Below are positions 49,475-57,624 of a stretch of DNA of 64,000 nucleotides, in pieces (positions within the stretch are counted from its first letter, which is position 1; each line of letters begins with the position of its first letter). The position numbers and the translations under genes are program-made. The DNA comes from JBBDIP01 sp964602455 (lineage in GTDB: Bacteria > Bacillota > Sulfobacillia > Fermentithermobacillales > Fermentithermobacillaceae), in the NCBI GenBank assembly GCA_964602455.1, contig CAZRRG010000002.1, positions 3,205 through 67,204 of the forward strand, given 5' to 3'. The notes under the pieces are model-generated. The model did not search any database, was not told the origin of the DNA, and worked only from the letters and a program-made list of their open reading frames with translations.

Positions 49475-50457
49475 TATCTGGCCGTCTCCTCTTTCTGCCC
49501 CGAGTTATCGAACCGGTCGTAGGCCCTGATGATCCGGGTAACAAGTTCGTGTCTCACAACATCCCTGTCCGACATATAGACGAAAGCTATCCCAGGCGTA
49601 TCTCGCAGTACCACTCGCACCTGCTCCAGTCCCGAGTAGACTCCTTTTGGGAGGTCTATCTGGGTCACGTCGCCTGTGACCACAAGTTTGGAGTTGAGGC
49701 CCATCCTGGTCAAGAACATCTTCATCTGCTCCGGAGTCGTGTTCTGGGCTTCATCGAGAATGACGAACGCGGACTCCAGAGTTCGCCCCCTCATGTACGC
49801 CAGGGGAGCGACCTCGATGAGACCTCTCTCCATGTACTTCTGGAACGTGTCCAATCCCAGTATATCGAACAGAGCGTCATACAACGGCCGAAGGTAAGGA
49901 TTCACCTTCTCCTGGATGTCGCCCGGAAGGAACCCCAGCCGCTCGCCTGCTTCCACTGCCGGTCGGGTCAGGATGATCCTGTCCACTTCCTTCTTACGAA
50001 AAGAAGCGACCGCCATAGCTACAGCAAGATACGTCTTTCCGGTACCGGCGGGACCGATGCCGAATACAAGGGGGTTCTTCCTTATGGCCTCCATGTACTC
50101 CTTTTGGCCGGCCGTCCTTGGCCCGATCGGCCGCCCCCTATGGTTTACAAGTATGTTGTCTCCCTGCTCCACTAAAGGATGACCTTCCTTTACAGACCGG
50201 ATAACGTAACGGACATCCTGGGTGCTGACCTTCTGTCCCGACCTTGCCCTCGACAAGAGGTGGTCAAGGACAATCTTGGCCGTGGCCAGTTCCTCATCAT
50301 CGCCGTGGATCACGAGGTTCTTGCCACGAGCAGTGATCTTCACGTCGAGGCTATCCTCAAGAAGGGCAAGATTCTCATCATAGGAACCGAAGAGCCGGAA
50401 CATATCGCCGTTATCCAGGATCTCAAAGACTACTTGACTGCCTTGTTTTTCGGGCAA
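49474..50457 (-). CDS. phoH: PhoH family ATPase
   Basis: A 327-residue protein with an N-terminal KH-like segment and the PhoH P-loop domain: FGIGPAGTGKTYLAVAMAVA (Walker A, about residue 140), ILTRPAVEAGERLGFLPGDI, FVILDEAQNTTPEQMKMFLT (Walker B) and VVTGDVTQIDLPKGV. It is often paired with ybeY and linked to RNA metabolism. It starts at TTG 50457, 2 bases after yqfD. Confidence 0.95.
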   Translation of the reverse strand: MPEKQGSQVVFEILDNGDMFRLFGSYDENLALLEDSLDVKITARGKNLVIHGDDEELATAKIVLDHLLSRARSGQKVSTQDVRYVIRSVKEGHPLVEQGDNILVNHRGRPIGPRTAGQKEYMEAIRKNPLVFGIGPAGTGKTYLAVAMAVASFRKKEVDRIILTRPAVEAGERLGFLPGDIQEKVNPYLRPLYDALFDILGLDTFQKYMERGLIEVAPLAYMRGRTLESAFVILDEAQNTTPEQMKMFLTRMGLNSKLVVTGDVTQIDLPKGVYSGLEQVRVVLRDTPGIAFVYMSDRDVVRHELVTRIIRAYDRFDNSGQKEETAR

Positions 50458-50459
50458 GT

Positions 50460-51635
50460 TTACCTGTCAACCTCCGAATCCCTGCCCTGCCACGGCCGTA
50501 TGACCCCGATTTCCTCGATTGCGCTGGCAGTTGCGCGGACCTCTATCATATCCGCGGTCGACCTCTCGACCTTGCAGCTCAAGTCTACCAATTTCGCAGG
50601 AGAAGGCAATTGTCCAAGGATGGCTTCCCTCATCAACTTCTCCGCTGCTGCGAAGGCTTCCTCTGGCGACAGGGTTTTCTGCGTCCATTGTACCTCATAG
50701 AATACCCGATTCACGATCCTGGTTTCCCGGCCCGTCCCTCTGAAGGCGGTGAAGACGGGGTAATCCTCGACCTCGTACCACTCGAAGGAGTTCCCTCTTC
50801 CCCACAGCACGAACTCATTGGCGCCGCGGCGGATGACGGTCGTCTCGATCTTGCGGCCGGTCCGTTGCGCCACGGGCTGCACCAACGGCACTTCCCTGTA
50901 CATCTCGTACCAGACCATGGCGGCCACATTGCCCCTGGCTCCGGCAAGAGCGCCTGACGGGTTCCCGGCTATCAGAAGATCTCCTGCCTTGACGGTCTCT
51001 CCTGCCTGGATGACGGGAGATCCCGACAGTACCAGGACCGACTGCACGACGCCGTCCTTCGCCGCCACTACGTCGCCGGGACCCACGGTTTCAGGCCTCA
51101 CCCTTTCGACGACCTCAATGACCGCCAAGGTTCCTTGAAACCGGACGTACACCCAAGCTATCTCAGGGTTCTGGTCAAGAATGGCTGCTTCCACGGCGCT
51201 TTCCGAGATACGGCTGCGCCGCGCCCCCGGCACAAGGCCGACCGAGGCAGCCGCCGAGAGCACCTTGGCCGGTTCGACCTTCTCGGAGCCCGTCACCTGT
51301 ATAGACCAGACAGAACCGGAGAGGTACAAGAGCACCAGCACCACGATAGATGCCGCGATCAGGGCCGTGGGACGCCTCCTGATCTTGCCTAGCGTGAACG
51401 GCAGTCCGACGCGGCGGACTATCCGCGGCGCGCACCGGGCGCGCCGTGCCAGCCGGTGGATGTCGCGGTACCTTTGGAGCGTGGTGCAGAAAAAGACGGA
51501 GGACTCGGCGGTATCGAAGTCCCACATCGGGAAACCGGCGGAAAGGCAGAGGTTGACGAGGCGCTCCGGGTTCTTGCCCCTGACTTCCACCCGGACGTAT
51601 CCCTGAAGGTATTCCTTGATCCTCTTGGGGCCCAC
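50460..51635 (-). CDS. yqfD: Sporulation protein YqfD
   Basis: A 391-residue membrane-anchored protein: YLQGYVRVEVRGKNPERLVN at the start, one transmembrane helix (ALIAASIVVLVLLYLSGSVW, about 90-110), then a large external domain (GLVPGARRSRISESAVEAAI, AKDGVVQSVLVLSGSPVIQA, GETVKAGDLLIAG). Its B. subtilis counterpart (SpoIVFB-independent, sigma-E-controlled) is needed for efficient sporulation. GTG 51635 starts right after the yqfC stop. Confidence 0.9.
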   Translation of the reverse strand: MGPKRIKEYLQGYVRVEVRGKNPERLVNLCLSAGFPMWDFDTAESSVFFCTTLQRYRDIHRLARRARCAPRIVRRVGLPFTLGKIRRRPTALIAASIVVLVLLYLSGSVWSIQVTGSEKVEPAKVLSAAASVGLVPGARRSRISESAVEAAILDQNPEIAWVYVRFQGTLAVIEVVERVRPETVGPGDVVAAKDGVVQSVLVLSGSPVIQAGETVKAGDLLIAGNPSGALAGARGNVAAMVWYEMYREVPLVQPVAQRTGRKIETTVIRRGANEFVLWGRGNSFEWYEVEDYPVFTAFRGTGRETRIVNRVFYEVQWTQKTLSPEEAFAAAEKLMREAILGQLPSPAKLVDLSCKVERSTADMIEVRATASAIEEIGVIRPWQGRDSEVDR

Positions 51636-51637
51636 GC

Positions 51638-51907
51638 CTATGTCTCCATCTGGACAGACCCCAAGCTGCCCCTCACGATCATGTCTTCCTTGCTCACTTC
51701 CTCGATCTGAAGCGAGCGTCCCAGTATGGCGATCTGCCCCTTTCCGACCCCTATCACGATCTTCTCGGGCGAATACTGGATTAGACCCCTGTGGTTCTGG
51801 ATAAGGACGCCCAGGTCACCAACTATCGTAACTTTGGGCAAGTCCAGCGAAACATCCAGGGGCAGCTCAAGGATCTCCGAGAGTTCCTGCCTAAGTCGTC
51901 TCAGCAA
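51638..51907 (-). CDS. yqfC: Sporulation protein YqfC (YabP family)
   Basis: An 89-residue beta-rich protein of the YabP/YqfC family: LELPLDVSLDLPKVTIVGDL, VLIQNHRGLIQYSPEKIVIG, GKGQIAILGRSLQIEEVSKE. It is encoded ahead of yqfD, as in other spore formers. The TTG at 51907 has only a weak site (GAAGAGAG). The rpsU terminator lies upstream, so yqfC-yqfD may have its own sporulation promoter, which I could not identify. Confidence 0.88.
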   Translation of the reverse strand: MLRRLRQELSEILELPLDVSLDLPKVTIVGDLGVLIQNHRGLIQYSPEKIVIGVGKGQIAILGRSLQIEEVSKEDMIVRGSLGSVQMET

Positions 51908-51972
51908 TGCGTGCCAACTCTCTTCGGGCTTATACCAAATGTCTATGTGGATTCCCCGGCGGTAAGAAACGA

Positions 51973-51998
51973 AACGGGACCTCTTTCGAGGTCCCGTT
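51973..51998 (-). terminator. Terminator of rpsU
   Basis: AACGGGACCTC, loop (TTTC on the plus strand) and GAGGTCCCGTT form an 11-base-pair perfect stem, followed on the minus strand by TCGTTTCTTACC. It ends the rpsU transcript 24 bases after the stop. Confidence 0.85.
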
Positions 51999-52021
51999 CA
52001 TTCCTGTCTTGCAGTGGTATA

Positions 52022-52204
52022 TCAGCGGAAACGATGCTTTCTCTGGCGCGCGGCCTCAGACTTCTTCTTTCGCCTCACGCTCGGGCTCTCATAGTGCTCA
52101 TGCTTGCGCACGTCGCGAAGGACTCCGGACCTTTGGCACTCTCTCTTGAAGCGGCGCAGGGCGCTGTCGAAATTCTCATCTTTACCTACTCTTATCTCTG
52201 GCAA
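52022..52204 (-). CDS. rpsU: Small ribosomal subunit protein bS21
   Basis: A 60-residue basic protein: LPEIRVGKDENFDSALRRFK, RECQRSGVLRDVRKHEHYES, PSVRRKKKSEAARQRKHRFR. It is the full length of bS21. The start is TTG 52204, with the strong site GGAGGGAGGG upstream; the open frame continues 29 codons further without support. Confidence 0.96.
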   Translation of the reverse strand: MPEIRVGKDENFDSALRRFKRECQRSGVLRDVRKHEHYESPSVRRKKKSEAARQRKHRFR

Positions 52205-52261
52205 GTCGTATCGTCCCTCCCTCCGCCGCAGGTATTTCCCCGCTCCCTCATTAACATTTGG

Positions 52262-52291
52262 ATTGTACACTAGCTGCCTGCACACGGTCAA
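52262..52291 (-). promoter_or_regulatory. Promoter of rpsU
   Basis: On the minus strand TTGACC (52291-52286) and TACAAT (52267-52262) are 18 bases apart. The leader to the rpsU TTG is about 50 bases. Confidence 0.6.
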
Positions 52292-52317
52292 TTACCAGTA
52301 CCCCCGGGATGGGGCCT

Positions 52318-53424
52318 TCACTCCACCCGGCGAACTTCCCTCACTTCGTCTGCTTGCCGCGTTACCGCCAGCTCGACCAACCGTTGGACGAGGGCCGGGA
52401 ACGGCAGTCCCGATGCCTCCCACAGCTTGGGGTACATGCTGATGCTGGTGAAGCCTGGTATCGTGTTGAGCTCGTTCACGAGGACGGCGTCCGTCTCCGG
52501 GTCGACGAAGAAGTCCACCCGGGCCATCCCCTTGCATCCGGTAGCCTTATATGCGGCAACAGCCACGTCCTGTACGCGCCGCATCAGCTCCGGGGAGAGA
52601 GGCGCGGGTATCGCGTACTGGGTGGTCTCGTCGATGTACTTGGCCTCGTAGTCGTAGAACTCGCGGCCCGGCAGTATCTGGCCGGCGACCGACGCCACCG
52701 GTTCGTCGTTTCCGAGGACACTGCACTCCACCTCAAGAAGGCCTTCCTGGGAGGGCTCAATGAGCGCCCGCGTGTCATACAGAAACGCGGCGTCCAGCGC
52801 CTTTGCCATCGCGTCCGGGCGCTTCACTTTGGTTACTCCGAGGCTGGAACCCGAACCCGATGGCTTTACGAAGACAGGATACTTGATGAGTCCGGAAAGG
52901 GCGTTCAGGACCTCGGGGCCCTTCGTCCTCCAGGCGAATCTCTCAACCGTGAATCCGGGGACGTGTGGAACGCCGTGGGTCTGAAGCAGCCGCTTGGTCG
53001 TGCTCTTGTCCATGCAGACGGCCGACGCCAACGGAGGCGCGCCGATGTAGGGGATCCCCGACATCTCCAGGAGCCCCTGTACGGTCCCGTCTTCTCCATA
53101 AAGCCCGTGGAGCACGGGAAAAACGGCGTCTACAGGGACTTTGTACAGGCCGCCGGGCCCCTCCACCCAAAGCCCTTTTCTCGATGGGTCGGGGAGTATT
53201 GCGCAAGCCGGACCGAGGTCCGACGTGACAACGGCCGCCCGGTTACCCAGGAACCCGGAGCAGTCGCCCATGAAAACCCAGTGTCCATCCCTGGTAATGC
53301 CTGCTCCCACAACATCCATGCCGGTCTCCAGAGCGGCGCGGTATATCGAGCGCGCCGAGAGCACCGATATCTCGTGCTCTCCAGATCTGCCGCCGAACAG
53401 AAGACACAATCTTGTTTGGTTCAC
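52318..53424 (-). CDS. ddl: D-alanine--D-alanine ligase
   Basis: A 368-residue ATP-grasp ligase: LCLLFGGRSGEHEISVLSAR, VFPVLHGLYGEDGTVQGLLE, YPVFVKPSGSGSSLGVTKVK (ATP site), VLGNDEPVASVAGQILPG, MARVDFFVD and VNELNTIPGFTSISMYPKLW. It makes the D-Ala-D-Ala dipeptide of peptidoglycan. GTG 53424 is chosen from family length and GGGTGG upstream; the frame is open 44 codons further into the gap and mtaB. Confidence 0.95.
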   Translation of the reverse strand: MNQTRLCLLFGGRSGEHEISVLSARSIYRAALETGMDVVGAGITRDGHWVFMGDCSGFLGNRAAVVTSDLGPACAILPDPSRKGLWVEGPGGLYKVPVDAVFPVLHGLYGEDGTVQGLLEMSGIPYIGAPPLASAVCMDKSTTKRLLQTHGVPHVPGFTVERFAWRTKGPEVLNALSGLIKYPVFVKPSGSGSSLGVTKVKRPDAMAKALDAAFLYDTRALIEPSQEGLLEVECSVLGNDEPVASVAGQILPGREFYDYEAKYIDETTQYAIPAPLSPELMRRVQDVAVAAYKATGCKGMARVDFFVDPETDAVLVNELNTIPGFTSISMYPKLWEASGLPFPALVQRLVELAVTRQADEVREVRRVE

Positions 53425-53456
53425 CGATACCACCCGCTTCACGGAGATTAGCGCAG

Positions 53457-54767
53457 TTACGAGATGAGTTGCCCCGTGACGAGACCTTCTCGGGCGCGGT
53501 CTACCCTCACGGCCACGATCTTGCCCTTGTGCTCGTCGCCACCGGCAAACTCGCACCGCATGTAGTTGCGGGTCACCCCGGTCAAGAGTCCGCCTCGAGT
53601 CCTGTCGTCCTCAGCCAATACCTCAACAACCCTGCCCTCATGTTTACGGTGGAACGACAGGGAGAGTTCCTTTCCCAGCCTCAAGAGACGCCCTACTCTC
53701 TCGTCTTTCTCAGCCTCAGGCACTTTGCTCTGCGAGGAAAACGCGCGAGTGCCCGGGCGCGGCGAGAACTTGAAGGCGTGGATGCGGGAAAACGAAGCAT
53801 GAGCAGCCACTTTGAGCGTCTCCTCGAAGTCGCCTGCACTCTCGCCGGGGAAGCCGGCGATTATGTCTGTCGTAATGCCTGCGTTGGGCGCGATCTTCCG
53901 GGCTTCCTCCACCACCCGGAGGAATCCGCGCACGTCGTAGCGCCGGCCCATCGCGCGGAGGACCTTGTCGCTCCCGCTCTGAAGCGGAAGGTGAAGGTGA
54001 GCGCAGACCTGTGGGAGGCGCAGGCAGTCCAGAAGGTCGTCATCGACATCGTGAGGCTCCAGCGAGCTTATGCGCAGGCGGATCAGCCCCTCTACCCTGC
54101 TGACCTGCCTCACCACTTCCGGAAGCGAGGGAAGGGTGTCGGGTTCCTCCTTGCCGTACAGGCCGATATGGGTCCCGGTAAGGACGATCTCCTTGTAGCC
54201 TTTGGCGACCAGCGCCCTGGCTTCATCCATGATCCTTTGCGGCGGCCTCGAGCGGGACGGGCCCCTGGCGAAGGGCACGATGCAGTAAGCGCAAAAGTCG
54301 CCGCATCCTTCCTGGATCTTCAGGAATGCCCTGGTGAGACTTGGAGTCTCCACAGGAGTCTCCTCGAAGGCCGGAGCCCCTCCTCTCGAAGACGCGTGGG
54401 GTGTGACTCCGACTGCGGTCTCCCCCGACTCCAGGGCGGAGAGGGCCAGATCGGCTAAGGCGCCGCGGCCCAACACCCCGCCAACAGCAATAACGCCGGG
54501 GATGTCCGCTACATCCCGGGGGGCCACCTGGGAGTAGCAACCGCTGACAACCACCTTGGCCCCGCTCCTTGCCGCGGCCCTTATGGCCTGCCGGCACTTG
54601 GCGGCGCCCTTTGCGGTTACCGCGCAGGTGTTTATGACAACAACGTCGCTGGGGCCTTCGTCAACCACCCGAAACCCCTTGCGCTCGAAGCTTTCCTTTA
54701 GGAAATCGGTATCGTACTGGTTCTGCTTGCAGCCGAAGGTACGAAAGGAGACCGTGTACTCGGGCAA
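53457..54767 (-). CDS. mtaB: tRNA t6A37 methylthiotransferase MtaB
   Basis: A 436-residue radical-SAM methylthiotransferase. The N-terminal UPF0004 domain has FRTFGCKQNQYDT, VINTCAVTAKGAAKCRQ and VSGCYSQ, whose three Cys hold one cluster. The radical-SAM motif is GCGDFCAYCIVPFARG (C-x3-C-x2-C). The TRAM domain closes it (about 375-436). It adds methylthio to N6-threonylcarbamoyladenosine 37 in tRNAs. TTG 54767 is the start. In Firmicutes it often follows rsmE, as it nearly does here. Confidence 0.95.
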   Translation of the reverse strand: MPEYTVSFRTFGCKQNQYDTDFLKESFERKGFRVVDEGPSDVVVINTCAVTAKGAAKCRQAIRAAARSGAKVVVSGCYSQVAPRDVADIPGVIAVGGVLGRGALADLALSALESGETAVGVTPHASSRGGAPAFEETPVETPSLTRAFLKIQEGCGDFCAYCIVPFARGPSRSRPPQRIMDEARALVAKGYKEIVLTGTHIGLYGKEEPDTLPSLPEVVRQVSRVEGLIRLRISSLEPHDVDDDLLDCLRLPQVCAHLHLPLQSGSDKVLRAMGRRYDVRGFLRVVEEARKIAPNAGITTDIIAGFPGESAGDFEETLKVAAHASFSRIHAFKFSPRPGTRAFSSQSKVPEAEKDERVGRLLRLGKELSLSFHRKHEGRVVEVLAEDDRTRGGLLTGVTRNYMRCEFAGGDEHKGKIVAVRVDRAREGLVTGQLIS

Positions 54768-54921
54768 ATAGCCAACCCCGCATGAAGTGGATTGAGATCA
54801 TCCCTGTGGGGATCATCACGCCAGCATTATACCCATGAGCAAGGATAGTGCGATAGCCAGGTTTCGGCGGTCCTCCGTCGAACGGCGGTATGCCTAGCAT
54901 AGGCAGCAACGGCAGATCGGG

Positions 54922-55632
54922 TTAACGGCCGGCGATGCAGGCGGATACGGTGCAGAGGACAAACCCCTTGTCCCTGAGCCCGTCGATGATGCTGGGCAGC
55001 GCCTCTACGGTCGGCTCCGTGGGATGCATGAGCACAAGGGCCCCGTTGACGGCCCCCGCGACGGCCCTCTTCCAGACGGCGTCAGAAGGGGGCAGCCTCC
55101 AGTCCACGGTATCGACGGTCCACATGATGGTCAGGTAGCCGGCTTCCGACGCGTACATCACGGTGTCGCCGGTCCACTCGCCGTAAGGGGGAGCGAAGAG
55201 TTTGGACGGACGGGCGCCTCCGGCGGCAACCGCTATCCTCTCTTCGCCGCTCTGGATCAGCCGGTGGAGGTTCTCCCTGGTCATGCCTTCGACGTGTGAG
55301 TGCACGGCGCCGTGGTTGCCGACTTCATGGCCGTCGGCGACCATGCGGGCCACCAGAGGAGCGTTCTTCTCGGCCCAAGACCCTGTTGGGAAGAAGGTGG
55401 CGCTCACGTTCTTCTCGGCCAGAATGTCCAGGATGGCGGGAAGATACTCTTCGCCCCAATCCACGTTGAACATGAGGGCGACGTTGGGAACGCTGCTGTT
55501 TCCACGATAGATAGGCGCGACTCCCGCCATGACGGAACGTGCCTCGAACATGCCCAGGAAGTCTGCCGCGCAGGCGGCCCAGAGGATTATGAAGATGAGG
55601 AGACAGGCAAGATAGGCTCGCTTGATCAGCAC
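54922..55632 (-). CDS. PdaB-like polysaccharide deacetylase family protein
   Basis: A 236-residue protein with an N-terminal transmembrane helix or signal (LACLLIFIILWAACAADFLG), then a NodB domain of the PdaB/YlxY type: VALMFNVDWGEEYLPAILDI, SATFFPTGSWAEKNAPLV, HEVGNHGAVHSHVEG and LFAPPYGEWTGDT. The usual T-F-D-D/D-I motif is M-F-N-V-D-W, so the first catalytic Asp position is Asn. Activity may be altered or lost. PdaB keeps spores intact in B. subtilis. GTG 55632 follows GGGGGGAG. It sits between rsmE and mtaB. Confidence 0.82.
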   Translation of the reverse strand: MLIKRAYLACLLIFIILWAACAADFLGMFEARSVMAGVAPIYRGNSSVPNVALMFNVDWGEEYLPAILDILAEKNVSATFFPTGSWAEKNAPLVARMVADGHEVGNHGAVHSHVEGMTRENLHRLIQSGEERIAVAAGGARPSKLFAPPYGEWTGDTVMYASEAGYLTIMWTVDTVDWRLPPSDAVWKRAVAGAVNGALVLMHPTEPTVEALPSIIDGLRDKGFVLCTVSACIAGR

Positions 55633-55702
55633 ATCGCTCCCCCCAACCCCGGCCCGGATATCAAGCTAGCTTCTATGAGGGGGACGCGCGAATAATGCCT
55701 GT

Positions 55703-56470
55703 TTAGCGATGCCTGGATAGGTAGTGCACCAGGAGTGAGGCGGCAGCGATGGAAGCCGTCTCGGCCTTCATAATGTAGGGGCCCAGGGAGACCGGCACGA
55801 AGCCCGCGGAGAGCGCCCTCTCCACTTCTTCCGCTTCCAGCCCGCCTTCGGGGCCTATAAGAATGTAGGCTTCCCGTGTGCCTGCGTCTTTCGCCAAAGC
55901 CTGCTCCAGCGGAACCGTCATGCCTTCGTGCTCGTACGCCAAAAGGCGCGCGCCTGTCTCGGCGGCCATCCGGTCCATGAGGCCGGCGAAGGAGATGACC
56001 TCCCGCACCTCTGTCACTGCTATGCGCCCCGACTGCTCCGATGCCGCCTTAGCGACCTTCTGCCACCTAATTCTCCGCTCTGCTGCCTTCTCCTGATCTA
56101 GCCTGGGAATAGTGCGTCTCGTGACAACGGGAGTGATGGACGCGACCCCGATCTCGGTCGCCTTCTCAACCACCAGGTCGAAGTTCTGACCCTTGAGGAG
56201 CGACGCCAGGAGGTGGACCTTCCACGGGGGAGTGACGGCACGGGTTCTGCCGGTTATCTCGGCAACAATCCTGTCGGGCAAAGACTCGGTAACTTCAGCG
56301 AGGTAGAGCGTGTCGCCCAGGACGGCCCTGAAGGTCTCTCCAACTGAAAGACGCTGGGCTTTGGCATGGCGGAGCACGTCCCGCGCAAGCACGATCTGGT
56401 TGCCGAGCAGCATGTCAGGCTCAACGAAGTATTGCGGCGGGGTGTGAGAATCTACCGGACGGTCACTCAT
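55703..56470 (-). CDS. rsmE: 16S rRNA m3U1498 methyltransferase RsmE
   Basis: A 255-residue SPOUT methyltransferase: an N-terminal PUA-like part, then LLKGQNFDLVVEKATEIGVA, RIRWQKVAKAASEQSGR, and the trefoil-knot SAM motif YILIGPEGGLEAEEVERALS with PYIMKAETASIAAAS. The ATG overlaps the dnaJ stop by 4 bases. prmA, which usually lies between dnaJ and rsmE, is absent here. Confidence 0.95.
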   Translation of the reverse strand: MSDRPVDSHTPPQYFVEPDMLLGNQIVLARDVLRHAKAQRLSVGETFRAVLGDTLYLAEVTESLPDRIVAEITGRTRAVTPPWKVHLLASLLKGQNFDLVVEKATEIGVASITPVVTRRTIPRLDQEKAAERRIRWQKVAKAASEQSGRIAVTEVREVISFAGLMDRMAAETGARLLAYEHEGMTVPLEQALAKDAGTREAYILIGPEGGLEAEEVERALSAGFVPVSLGPYIMKAETASIAAASLLVHYLSRHR

Positions 56471-57624
56471 TTTCCGGCGGTCCCGTCACCCTTAAACCGG
56501 TCGAAGAAGGACTTCTGTTCCGCGAACGTCTCGCCGTCCATCTTGCCCAGTTCCTTAAGGGCTTCCTTTTCTTTAGCGGTCAGTTTGGTCGGTACGCGGA
56601 CATTGACCCTTACCAGCATGTCGCCCCTGCCCTTGGAGCGGAGCCTGGGCATACCCTTGCCTCTCATGCGCAGCACAGCGCCCGGTTGAGTTCCTGCCGG
56701 CACATCCAGATCGGCCTTGCCGTCAATGCACGGGACGGACACCGATCCGCCAATGGCCGCGAGGGGGAAGCTGACAACCCTGTCCAATATGAGGTCGTCG
56801 CCCTGGCGCTGGAAGGTGCTATGCTGCTTCACGAAGACAACAACGTAGAGGTCTCCGGGACCGCCTCCGCGCAATCCGGCGTTCCCCTGCCCTGACAACC
56901 TGAGCCGGAGTCCCGAGTCCGCGCCCGGCGGCACCTTCACAGTGACCGTCCGCGTCTTCCTGACCTGACCGGCGCCTCCGCACTCTCGGCAGAGCTTCTC
57001 GATGTATTTGCCCGTCCCTTCGCACTTTGCGCAGGGAGTTGTCACCAGCATCTGGCCAAAGATGCTGCGCTGGGTGGTGGAAACCTGGCCGGTACCGTGG
57101 CAGGCAGGACATGTGACGACCTTGGAGCCCGGTTCGGCGCCGCTGCCCCCGCAACGATCGCAGGTCTCGGTGCGTGGAATCCTGACATCCCTGTCGACGC
57201 CTGTGAAGGCCTCCTCCAGGGTAATCTCCATCTCCATCTCAAGGTCCTGGCCACGGCGAGGCCCCGTGTCGGGACGGCGTCTTCCGGCGCCAAAGAGCTC
57301 CTCAAAGCCACCAAATAGGTCTCCAAAGGGGAAGCCTCCCGCCCCTCCGAAGGGACGGCCAAATGGATCGCCTTGGCCTGCACCGCCGCCACCGCCGGCA
57401 AACGGGCCGTTGGCGTTGCCGTACGCGTCGTAGTTGGCCCGCTTGGTCTCGTCAGATAGCACCTCGTAGGCCTCGTTCACCTCTTTGAACTTAGCCTCGG
57501 CGGTAGGATCCCCGGGATTGGCGTCGGGATGGTATTTCTTCGCCAGGGTACGGAACGCTTTCTTTATCTCATCCTGTGACGCGCCTTTGTCGACGCCCAG
57601 TACCTCGTAGTAGTCCTTGCTCAA
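56467..57624 (-). CDS. dnaJ: Chaperone protein DnaJ
   Basis: A 385-residue full-length DnaJ. The J domain (1-70) has the HPD motif in AKKYHPDANPGD. A Gly/Phe-rich linker follows (about 75-130). Then come four zinc repeats, CDRCGGSG, CPACHGTG, CAKCEGTG and CRECGGAG, and the C-terminal substrate domains (VKVPPGADSGLRLRLSGQGN). HPD is needed to stimulate DnaK, so a DnaK must exist elsewhere if this protein is conventional. TTG 57624 overlaps the chaperonin stop by 4 bases. Confidence 0.96.
   Translation of the reverse strand: MSKDYYEVLGVDKGASQDEIKKAFRTLAKKYHPDANPGDPTAEAKFKEVNEAYEVLSDETKRANYDAYGNANGPFAGGGGGAGQGDPFGRPFGGAGGFPFGDLFGGFEELFGAGRRRPDTGPRRGQDLEMEMEITLEEAFTGVDRDVRIPRTETCDRCGGSGAEPGSKVVTCPACHGTGQVSTTQRSIFGQMLVTTPCAKCEGTGKYIEKLCRECGGAGQVRKTRTVTVKVPPGADSGLRLRLSGQGNAGLRGGGPGDLYVVVFVKQHSTFQRQGDDLILDRVVSFPLAAIGGSVSVPCIDGKADLDVPAGTQPGAVLRMRGKGMPRLRSKGRGDMLVRVNVRVPTKLTAKEKEALKELGKMDGETFAEQKSFFDRFKGDGTAGK

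Noticed and set aside
52258..54458. Two long plus-strand frames over ddl and mtaB
   Set aside because: Both are shadows of well-conserved minus-strand enzymes and have no ribosome sites or domains.
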